Assembly: GCA_937915755.1 (NCBI GenBank)
Contig: CALGGR010000013.1
Span: forward strand, 1 to 6,857
Reading direction: 5' to 3'
Source of the DNA: an uncultured Fretibacterium sp.
GTDB lineage: Bacteria; Synergistota; Synergistia; Synergistales; Aminobacteriaceae
DNA length: 6,857 bases
The stretch's first letter is position 1; every line of letters starts with the position of its first letter. A program made the translations under genes and the position numbers. Below are positions 1 through 5,355 of this stretch, piece after piece. The notes beneath the pieces were generated by a model. That model was given only the letters and a program-made list of their open reading frames with translations, did not search any database and was not told the DNA's origin.

Positions 1-2
1 AG

Positions 3-200
3 GAAAGGCAAATGGAGAAACACTCTGGCGGAGGGGACTATTATAGAACAGCATCCAGTCGTATTGATCGCAATTTTTTAATGTGCCTTTCTGGTAGCGT
101 ATTAGCAGGAAAAACTGCATATACGGAAGCTTTCAAAATGACAAATACAAACCGCAGGACCTATGCGAAATTGATGGATACCATAGGGGGTCTGCGTTGA
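3..200 (+). CDS. ImmA/IrrE-type protein, C-terminal fragment (5' end outside window)
   Basis: The frame is open to the left edge, so the ATG at 12 is internal and only about the last 65 residues are present. The tail GGGDYYRT, followed by a helical stretch (NFLMCLSGSVLAGK) and a short C-terminal segment, resembles the C-terminus of XRE/ImmA-IrrE metallopeptidase-like proteins that are commonly encoded just before DUF4411 genes. In that family the HEXXH zinc motif lies upstream, so it would be off-window and cannot be checked. The stop (TGA, 198-200) shares one base with the ATG of the next gene (TGATG), which indicates translational coupling and supports a two-gene module. ImmA/IrrE proteins typically cleave or bind regulators in stress or mobile-element control; here that role is inferred from the partner gene and the C-terminal pattern. 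Identification is moderate because only the tail is visible. Confidence 0.6.
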   Translation, partial: ERQMEKHSGGGDYYRTASSRIDRNFLMCLSGSVLAGKTAYTEAFKMTNTNRRTYAKLMDTIGGLR

Positions 201-487
201 TGAGTAATACTGTTTTTCTCGTAGATACAAATACGCTGATTACACCATACCAACAGTATTATCCATTTGATATTGCTCCATCGTTTTGGAATCAAATCCG
301 AAACTGCATTGAGAGTGGGAAAATAGCAATTCTTGATATGGTTAAGCTGGAACTTCAAAAAGGTAATGAAAATGATCCTTTGAAAAGATGGATCGAAGAG
401 ACAGAAATATCACTTTTTATCGATCACCGTGAACAAGCGATATTAGAGCAATATGCAAATGTACTCCAATATGTTCAAGAGTGTTGA
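200..487 (+). pseudogene. DUF4411 family PIN-like protein, truncated
   Basis: The N-terminus FLVDTNTLI, then YYPFDIAPSFW, is the typical start of DUF4411, a PIN-like family paired with ImmA/IrrE proteins. Asp9 and Asn11 sit in the first PIN acidic motif, and Glu51 in VKLELQKG is a candidate second acidic residue. Family members are usually about 150-170 residues; this one stops at 95. The second half, with the later acidic cluster of the PIN fold, is missing, so it is probably inactive as read here. I chose ATG 200 rather than the TTG at 197 because it overlaps the upstream stop and has a G-rich site at 186-190 nine bases before it. The end coincides with the point where the opposite-strand fibre gene also loses sense, so the truncation probably reflects a breakpoint or misassembly rather than a natural short form. 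Confidence 0.65.
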
Positions 488-1055
488 TAATGCTCGCCTG
501 TGCCAGACAGTTGATTTGATGCTGTAGCTTGTCCTCACGCTTCCTGAACTCGCGGTATATCTCGTCCGTCCTGTCTTCAAGCTGCTGGTGAGTTACAGCG
601 AGCGGGTTATCTGAGAATATCGCCGTAACGTTCTTTGCCTGATCCACAATGACAGTCAGGTCAAATCTGTAGTACACAGCATCCGGGCCGTCCTGACCGG
701 GCATGTAGTCTGCAGTGTCTCCTGAGTTGCAATAGCCGTACAGGAACTCCGCGCCTGTGTCTGGGTCTTCAGCAAACAGCCCGATTTCCCTGAAGAAAAA
801 GCCTGTGGTCAGTTCCTTGTTTGTGAGAACTACGGTGATTTTTGCCGTCCCTATGTGAGGCGGAATGCTCATCTCCGCAATCTCCATCTCACGGTGTGGC
901 TTGACTATCTGAGTCATCTCACGGACATCTACGCCTTCAGGAAGATATCCGTCTCCTGCCCATGCTCGCGTGAACTTCAGCGTCTTTCCGAGTAATGCCT
1001 TCGCTAGGATATTTCGCCCTGCATTCGTCAGCTCCATACCTCCGAATTGTGCCAA
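417..1055 (-). CDS. Tail-collar fibre protein, C-terminally truncated at a junction
   Basis: The N-terminus (FGGMELTNAGRNILAKALLG, then LKFTRAWAGDGYLP) matches the phage tail-collar fibre N-terminal domain. Further family-like stretches are LTNKELTTGFFFREIGLFA near residues 77-95 and a VDQAKNVTAIFSDN segment near 137-150. These proteins attach fibres to the baseplate and follow tail protein I in P2-like tails. Start is TTG at 1055: GGAGG at 1066-1070 lies ten bases upstream and an in-frame stop (1071-1073) precedes it, so no other upstream start is possible. Residues 160-185 look like a charged helix. After about residue 187 the frame runs antisense to the DUF4411 gene, so the last ~25 residues (417 to about 490) are probably not native. 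The real protein is likely longer. GC is about 53-55% in sampled lines, against about 43% in the core baseplate genes. Confidence 0.75.
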   Translation of the reverse strand: MAQFGGMELTNAGRNILAKALLGKTLKFTRAWAGDGYLPEGVDVREMTQIVKPHREMEIAEMSIPPHIGTAKITVVLTNKELTTGFFFREIGLFAEDPDTGAEFLYGYCNSGDTADYMPGQDGPDAVYYRFDLTVIVDQAKNVTAIFSDNPLAVTHQQLEDRTDEIYREFRKREDKLQHQINCLAQASIINTLEHIGVHLHIALISLVHGDR

Positions 1056-1065
1056 TTTCTCATCA

Positions 1066-1070
1066 CCTCC
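1066..1070 (-). promoter_or_regulatory. Ribosome binding site deciding a TTG start
   Basis: GGAGG on the minus strand, ten bases before the TTG at 1055. It supports this rare start for the collar fibre gene. A nearby ATG at 1061-1063 is in another frame. Confidence 0.6.
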
Positions 1071-1078
1071 TTAAAGAT

Positions 1079-2482
1079 TTAAGCCGCCATCTTTATCTGC
1101 ATGTGTATTCCGCAGGCAATGGCACAGCAAGCCGAAAGTCTGGTAGTTGAAGAGCCTTCAGCCTTCTTAATGCCTATGTCGTGGGAAATGGTCTGCGTTA
1201 GACCTGCACCTACGAAGATTTCTGTCTTCGCAATCGTCGAGATGCCTACGCTGATTGCGTGTATCGCTGACTGCAATATTCCGATGCCGACAGGTACGCA
1301 CACTTGAGCCCGCGCTGAAGTCGGACGCTTCATATCGACAGCGTGAACGCTCCCGACAATGACTCCAGCTCCGACACTAATATCACCCTCTGCTGCGCTG
1401 TGGGTTGCCTGCAGTATCTTCACGTCATGGGAAACCTTCTGAACCGTACTAGTACCTACGGAAATATCAAGGTCTGCACATCCTGAAGTGTGTTGCTGAA
1501 TATCTACATCATGATTTGCGCCCTGAATGACGCTAGCACCGACAGAAACAGCAGAGTTGCCTTCAGCCTCCGTAGCCTGTACGTGCTTGACCTCGTGCGT
1601 CAATGTCTGGAATATCCCTGTACCTATGGACAAATTAAGCTCTGAACTTCCCGAAGTACTTTGCACCGTATCAATATCGTGATGTCCGCCCTGAATAATC
1701 CCAGCTCCAGCATGAATATCTAATCCTGATGTGCTGTGAGTTGCCTGTACTATTGCTATATCATGGCTGATTGTCTGGAATGTACCTGTACCTATAGAGA
1801 TATTCAGGCCTGCATTGCTTGATGTGTGCTGTATGAAATCTATTGCATGGTGCGCACCTTGAAACGTCCCTGTGCCAACCTCAAACTTAAAATCTGTATT
1901 TCTTTTGAGTATTACGCTTAGGTTACGCAGTTCAGAATGAAAAGGTTTAGCATGAACGAGCCATATTCCCATACTTCTGAGCAAATCATCATGCCACTGC
2001 TGCCATGTAAGGTAATGCTCGTTGTTGTAAATGAGGTCAAGGTCAAAATAGTGAGTTCTTATGTTATGCCATATACCTTCACTATCCTTGAAGGGTTCAC
2101 CATCAGGCTTATCCTCCACCAGATTATTTTGAGCATCACGAAAGAATGTATGAAGCGTATGTTCATCAACATCTATAGAGTTGAGGAAAACTTCAAGGCT
2201 TAAAGCTGTTCCCTTAATTTTAAGCAGGTACGGCCAGTTTTTTATTTGCCGTCTCCATAAAGCAGGTTCTTTCCCCATAAGCGGGCAGTTAGTGATAGCC
2301 GCAAGATAGGGTAATTTGTCCTCTGGGCATTTATCCACATTAATTAGGTCAGTAATGCCCCGCACCTTTTGTTCAAGCTCTTTAATTTCGACATCAAGGC
2401 AGTCAGTGAAGCGTATCAGGTCATTATGCTCATCGTAGTAAAGCGAAGGGATTAAATCAGAAATTCTGCCCGTGATACACAC
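1079..2482 (-). CDS. Phage tail protein I (P2 gpI-like) with long repeat extension
   Basis: Residues 1-195 carry the tail protein I pattern: SDLIPSLYYDE at the N-terminus, an alpha-helical segment, then LPYLAAITNCPL and WRRQIKNWPYLLKIKGTALS near residues 58-95, as in gpI proteins where a helical core ends in a KGT motif. gpI is a baseplate wedge component that works with J and connects to the fibres. P2 gpI is about 176 residues; this protein is 467. The extra ~270 residues are tandem 28-residue repeats (listed separately), ending in a short Cys-containing tail (ACCAIACGIHMQIK). The only canonical start is GTG at 2482, because an in-frame TGA lies three codons upstream. It overlaps the end of baseplate J by 26 bases, which implies coupled translation. 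The extension probably forms a fibre-like or surface-binding arm fused to the wedge; that is inference. Confidence 0.8.
   Translation of the reverse strand: MCITGRISDLIPSLYYDEHNDLIRFTDCLDVEIKELEQKVRGITDLINVDKCPEDKLPYLAAITNCPLMGKEPALWRRQIKNWPYLLKIKGTALSLEVFLNSIDVDEHTLHTFFRDAQNNLVEDKPDGEPFKDSEGIWHNIRTHYFDLDLIYNNEHYLTWQQWHDDLLRSMGIWLVHAKPFHSELRNLSVILKRNTDFKFEVGTGTFQGAHHAIDFIQHTSSNAGLNISIGTGTFQTISHDIAIVQATHSTSGLDIHAGAGIIQGGHHDIDTVQSTSGSSELNLSIGTGIFQTLTHEVKHVQATEAEGNSAVSVGASVIQGANHDVDIQQHTSGCADLDISVGTSTVQKVSHDVKILQATHSAAEGDISVGAGVIVGSVHAVDMKRPTSARAQVCVPVGIGILQSAIHAISVGISTIAKTEIFVGAGLTQTISHDIGIKKAEGSSTTRLSACCAIACGIHMQIKMAA
1133..1885 (-). repeat. Nine-copy 28-residue (84 bp) coding repeat in tail protein I
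   Basis: Residues 200-450 of tail protein I divide into eight copies of exactly 28 residues and a ninth offset by 26. Copies start at residues 200, 228, 256, 284, 312, 340, 368, 396 and 424. The core is V-G-x-G/S, then Q, four residues later H-D/A-I/V, then Q-x-T, then a Ser/Thr/Gly/Ala-rich turn. Copies 1, 3 and 5 read like GTGTFQGAHHAID with HTS; copies 2, 4 and 6 read like GTGTFQTISHDI with QATHS. The higher-order unit is therefore about 56 residues (168 bp). Copies 7-9 are more divergent. A histidine occurs in every copy at residues 212, 240, 268, 296, 324, 352, 380, 408 and 434. The alternating hydrophobic pattern suggests beta strands. I do not recognise the family. Confidence 0.9.
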
Positions 2483-3902
2483 TTCCTTTCAGTCGAATAT
2501 TGAAATTAATATCTCCCAAAAGCAGCAGTTCATTAAATTCCGGTGTAACAGTCTGAGCTGGCATATCAAGCTCAACATAGATAACGCCTTCAATATTGTC
2601 GATGGCGGAATAAACATCAGAGATACGAATAGCCTCGCCCATTTCTCTAGTTTCAATACTAAGCAGGGAGCTTAAAGCCTCTTTTATTTGAGAAAGTATC
2701 TTTGCAGAGTCAAAACCGTCAGAAATAATGACATTACCAGAAAAATCAACAGTCCTCCATTGACCGTCTTCAATTTCAATCCAGTCAGTGAACATTTTGT
2801 ATTTGTTAATGTATTCCAGCAGGTTATCTTTAAGTGTCTGATTAGCAGTAGTAACAGTTCCGTAAATATTGCCGTAAGACAAGACATAAATTCTAATGAA
2901 ATTAGCATCGCCTGAACGTTCGCGAACAGTAGCTTTAGCCTTTGAAATGCCGTCGAACTTAACAGCAAAAACCTCGTAATCCTGTTGAGTAACACATCTA
3001 TTCTGAGCTTCATAATGACGAGGTGCCCACAGCTTAATACTTTCAATGCTTTCCGGTTCAGCCCCGCCAGAAGCCCAATTCTCATTTGTTACGCGGACAG
3101 ATACCCTGTTGCCTGCGGTATCTTCAGCAACATCCCGAATACTTGTGATTGTGTTAGGAGCGACATTGCCCTGAATACCGCCGCCAATTCTATAGCGTAC
3201 AGTGATATTTTCATCTTCAGGAGGAATTTTGCCGTTTTTGCCATCGCCGAAGAAAATTTCAGCTCTCCGCCAAGCGTCAATTTCAGCGGTAAAAACTTCA
3301 GCATTGGGCAGTTGGTCAGCAAGGCTTTCAACACACTCCCATACGTGTTCATTAATTGTAATGCTCAATATTCCAATAACACCTGAACGAGGAATATAAA
3401 AGCTCTGGTATGCTTCCCCGTCAGATACACCGATGACTTCTTCAAAAGTTTCACCTTCTGCAGCCTCAACATAAGTCAGAAGTTCACCTGCCTTAATGAC
3501 AGCTTCGCTAATAGTCTCGAAAGTCAGGCCGCTTTGTGTCTCAAGTGGAGACCCTGACGGCAAAACAATATCGTAAGCATTAGGCTCATCAATAGAAACA
3601 GTAATATTTGCCTGAGCTGGTTTTGATGTTTTAGGTGTGTAGGCTATGAGCTTGCACATGTTAATTAAATTCTGGCGTTCTGTTGCAGTGGGCAGATAAG
3701 TTTCATTAGCCTGCCGGTCAAGATAATACAGCAGCAGGTCAGTAACAAATGCAAATGCTTCAATGAGCATTCTGCCGGTATTATCCTCTTCAAAATCATT
3801 CCAGTAAGTAGAGCCGTAAACGTCCTTAATTCTGTTAATACAATCAGCTACGATAGTTTCATGGTCTTTACCAGTGTAATTGAAGCGTTTTAATCCAGCC
3901 AT
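2457..3902 (-). CDS. Baseplate assembly protein J (gpJ / T4 gp6-like)
   Basis: This 481-residue protein is a baseplate wedge component that forms the ring around the central hub. The diagnostic segments are IFFGDGKNGKIPPEDE (residues 216-231) with RIGGGIQGNVAPNTI (238-252), and NWASGGAEPESIESIK (275-290) followed by APRHYEAQNRCVTQQDYEVF (293-312). This is the usual signature of Baseplate_J. The N-terminal region (LIEAFAFVTDLLLYYLDRQ, 46-64) is the helical part seen in these proteins. ATG at 3902 has a G-rich site at 3912-3916, nine bases upstream, and overlaps the end of the gp25 gene by 13 bases. The 3' end overlaps tail protein I by 26 bases. Length fits the longer T4 gp6/Mu gp47-like members rather than the ~300-residue P2 gpJ. 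No frameshift is visible. Confidence 0.92.
   Translation of the reverse strand: MAGLKRFNYTGKDHETIVADCINRIKDVYGSTYWNDFEEDNTGRMLIEAFAFVTDLLLYYLDRQANETYLPTATERQNLINMCKLIAYTPKTSKPAQANITVSIDEPNAYDIVLPSGSPLETQSGLTFETISEAVIKAGELLTYVEAAEGETFEEVIGVSDGEAYQSFYIPRSGVIGILSITINEHVWECVESLADQLPNAEVFTAEIDAWRRAEIFFGDGKNGKIPPEDENITVRYRIGGGIQGNVAPNTITSIRDVAEDTAGNRVSVRVTNENWASGGAEPESIESIKLWAPRHYEAQNRCVTQQDYEVFAVKFDGISKAKATVRERSGDANFIRIYVLSYGNIYGTVTTANQTLKDNLLEYINKYKMFTDWIEIEDGQWRTVDFSGNVIISDGFDSAKILSQIKEALSSLLSIETREMGEAIRISDVYSAIDNIEGVIYVELDMPAQTVTPEFNELLLLGDINFNIRLKGSVYHGQNF
2483..2488 (-). promoter_or_regulatory. Ribosome binding site abutting the GTG start of tail protein I
   Basis: AAGGAA on the minus strand ends directly at the GTG of 2482, with no spacer. 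An in-frame TGA lies just upstream, so no earlier start exists. Translation may rely on coupling to baseplate J, or start at the ATC two codons downstream, which would sit at a normal six-base spacing. Confidence 0.4.
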
Positions 3903-4300
3903 TCAGACACACCCCCTTTTCTGCTGATTTCGAGCACAAGGTTCTGATTTTGTTTGTAAGTTTTGAGGTAATAGCGAATAACGGCCTTTACCCTGAATTG
4001 TTCCGGATAAGGAATGATAGTTGTATTAGTTTTGTCGAGAATAATCCGATTTTCCCAAGCCGAAACAGCCTGTATTAGTTCGAACTTGAGCAAAGCACAG
4101 GTAATATGGTCTAAAGGCTCATGAATGAACTCAAGGATTTTAGAACCGAAAAGAGGGAGCATAACGCGCTCCCCCTTCCTAGTGCCTAAAATCTGGATAA
4201 TATTTCCCTTTATGAGTTCTGTATCGTTTTCAGATTTGAATAATCCTTTATTGCCCGGTTTAACGGGATATGCAATGCCTCTCCAAGTAATAAAAATCAC
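3890..4300 (-). CDS. gp25/GPW baseplate wedge protein
   Basis: This 136-residue protein matches the GPW/gp25 (and TssE-like) fold: IIQILGTRKGERVMLPLFGS at residues 34-53 is the family hallmark, followed by a helix (CALLKFELIQAVSAWENR, 68-85) and an EFRV-like strand (QFRVKAVIRYYL, 101-112). gp25 sits in the inner baseplate and contacts the sheath, helping trigger contraction. Length fits the family (about 120-150). The only canonical start is the GTG at 4300, which overlaps the PAAR stop as GTGA and abuts a perfect AGGAGG. Initiation at the ATT codons a few bases downstream would give more usual spacing, so the exact N-terminus is uncertain by one to three residues. The 3' end overlaps baseplate J by 13 bases. 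The gene lies between PAAR and J, as is common in contractile tails. Confidence 0.9.
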   Translation of the reverse strand: MIFITWRGIAYPVKPGNKGLFKSENDTELIKGNIIQILGTRKGERVMLPLFGSKILEFIHEPLDHITCALLKFELIQAVSAWENRIILDKTNTTIIPYPEQFRVKAVIRYYLKTYKQNQNLVLEISRKGGVSEWLD

Positions 4301-4599
4301 CCTCCTGCAAAGACGTTAGGACTGCCAGACGCGACACTAGAACCGCAAGAGACGCTATCTCCAACACGCCCTATAGGTTTGCCATTAACGAACACCGTAG
4401 AACTTCCTGACGCGAGACTGCCGCCATGAGTGCCGTGAGGGATTTTAGGGTGCGTACACGTATGAGCTGACCATCCGTCGCCTACTCGATGAACCGGTTT
4501 CCCGTTGCAGAAAACATTAGGACTGCCTCCAGTGCTTGCTCTTGGCGGGAAACATTCATGCCCCGTACAGGTATCGCCTAATCTGGTTACTGCTGGCAT
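4297..4599 (-). CDS. PAAR-domain spike tip protein
   Basis: This 100-residue protein is a single PAAR domain with nothing fused to it. Three related turns, GSPNVFCNGKPVHRVGD (25-41), GSSTVFVNGKPIGRVGD (65-81) and GSPNVF (92-97), give the pseudo-threefold pattern of PAAR cones. PAAR proteins cap the gp5/VgrG trimer with a sharp, zinc-stabilised tip. Candidate metal ligands are in the His46/Cys48/His50 cluster and Cys85; His14, Cys11 and Cys16 could also contribute, and I cannot say which bind. ATG at 4599 has AGGAG at 4612-4616, a rather long 12 bases upstream. The start lies inside the end of the small membrane protein gene, and the stop overlaps the gp25 start. The lack of an effector extension suggests a structural tip rather than a toxin carrier. 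Confidence 0.93.
   Translation of the reverse strand: MPAVTRLGDTCTGHECFPPRASTGGSPNVFCNGKPVHRVGDGWSAHTCTHPKIPHGTHGGSLASGSSTVFVNGKPIGRVGDSVSCGSSVASGSPNVFAGG
4301..4306 (-). promoter_or_regulatory. Perfect AGGAGG abutting the gp25 start
   Basis: AGGAGG on the minus strand lies inside the last codons of PAAR and directly touches the GTG at 4298-4300. Zero spacing is unusual. It suggests coupling to PAAR termination or initiation at an ATT slightly downstream. Confidence 0.5.
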
Positions 4600-4757
4600 T
4601 TTTCACGTTCACTCCTGATACGTTCAGCCCTCTGCTTTGAATACTCGGACAGCAGGAAAGAAATACAATCCTGATTGCGTTTAACCTGCCTGTAAAGCTG
4701 AAGATTGACAGCTAAAACCAACATAGCAATAAAAAGCACAGAAAATACAGATGGCAT
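4587..4757 (-). CDS. Small single-pass membrane protein, unknown function
   Basis: This 56-residue gene starts at ATG 4757, with a perfect AGGAGG (4765-4770) seven bases upstream, and ends at TAA 4587-4589. It fills the gap between the gp5-like spike and PAAR, overlapping PAAR by 13 bases. The N-terminus (MPSVFSVLFIAMLVLAV) is one hydrophobic segment of about 17 residues without positive charges. It is followed by LQLYRQVKR and a polar, charged helix rich in Arg, Glu and Gln. By the positive-inside rule the charged tail would face the cytoplasm. It has no lipobox and no clear signal-peptide cleavage pattern. I do not recognise a family. Holin, spanin-like or membrane-anchoring roles during particle assembly are possible but unsupported. 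The strong ribosome site and the gap-free fit between its neighbours support a real gene. Confidence 0.75.
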   Translation of the reverse strand: MPSVFSVLFIAMLVLAVNLQLYRQVKRNQDCISFLLSEYSKQRAERIRSEREKCQQ

Positions 4758-4764
4758 AATTTTT

Positions 4765-4770
4765 CCTCCT
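4765..4770 (-). promoter_or_regulatory. Strong ribosome binding site for the small membrane protein
   Basis: AGGAGG on the minus strand, seven bases before ATG 4757 and overlapping the stop of the gp5-like gene (4769-4771). It is the best-placed ribosome site in the operon and supports translation of the 56-residue gene. Confidence 0.7.
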
Positions 4771-5332
4771 AATTCAAGTTAATTTGTGAGGCAGTCAAAT
4801 TCATATTACCTTTAGCGTGAATTTCAATATTGCCGTTTTGCATAAGAATATAACTGCCGTTCTTGTCGCGCAGTTCTATAAAGCCATTTTTATCGTCAAG
4901 TTTCATATAATTTCCGTCTTTATCTTTAACTTCAACATATTCTTCATTGGGTTTGTCGCAGAACATCAACTGATGACCGCTGGTAGTCTTAAACTCCTTG
5001 TAATAATGAGCGTCATTTGAAGCAGCATTAACATCTTCCGGAGCTTCATTTTCCGCCTGCCAGACACCGAGCCATACTGGATAAGTAGTATCAGGCTGTC
5101 CGTCCTTATTCTGGAACATGACCCAAACACCTGCGCCAATTTCCGGCACAGAATACATACACATACCCTTCATACCGCCGTAAGGGAAGCAAGGCCAAGC
5201 AAAAGGCAGATTATCGACAGGCTGGTCGCCGTAAGCAGATTGAATACGAATTTTCAGCCTTCCTAACTTTTTAGGGTCATTATTATCAACAACAATCCCG
5301 CGCAATAAACCTCCGAATTCATTTTCAGCCAT
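4769..5332 (-). CDS. Baseplate assembly protein V / gp5-like spike
   Basis: Residues 5-95 form the gp5/V OB-fold region: GGLLRGIVVDNNDPKKLGRL at the start, then FAWPCFPYGG, VPEIGAGVWVMFQ (62-74) and YPVWLGVW. This is the phage base V / VgrG-core pattern. Residues 110-130 (YKEFKTTSGHQLMFCD) resemble the neck before the needle. Residues 131-187 carry short DKDG/DKNG-type repeats with alternating hydrophobic residues (for example KDGNYMKL, KNGFIEL), expected to build a short trimeric beta-helix. The protein would be the membrane-piercing spike, capped by the PAAR protein encoded two genes on. At 187 residues it lacks the lysozyme domain of T4 gp5. ATG 5332 has AAGGAA at 5345-5350, twelve bases upstream. 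The gene follows D by 23 bases. Confidence 0.9.
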   Translation of the reverse strand: MAENEFGGLLRGIVVDNNDPKKLGRLKIRIQSAYGDQPVDNLPFAWPCFPYGGMKGMCMYSVPEIGAGVWVMFQNKDGQPDTTYPVWLGVWQAENEAPEDVNAASNDAHYYKEFKTTSGHQLMFCDKPNEEYVEVKDKDGNYMKLDDKNGFIELRDKNGSYILMQNGNIEIHAKGNMNLTASQINLN

Positions 5333-5355
5333 TAAATAAATATTTTCCTTTCCGA

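Noticed and set aside
480..540. Adapter remnant or transcription terminator at the left junction
   Set aside because: No adapter sequence and no convincing GC-rich hairpin followed by a T run was seen between the convergent genes.
1101..1307. Plus-strand open frame opposite the tail I repeats
   Set aside because: It is antisense to a well-supported gene, has no convincing ribosome site, and its composition mirrors the repeat codons.
1133..1885. CRISPR array or non-coding tandem repeat
   Set aside because: The period is 84 bp without separate spacers, the units diverge while keeping codon frame, and the whole lies in one open frame.
2684..3085. Minus-strand open frame of 133 residues inside baseplate J
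   Set aside because: It is in another frame of the same gene, Leu-rich by composition, and without family motifs.
2985..3386. 133-residue plus-strand open frame opposite baseplate J
   Set aside because: It is a shadow of the strong Baseplate_J gene; no family features and no ribosome site.
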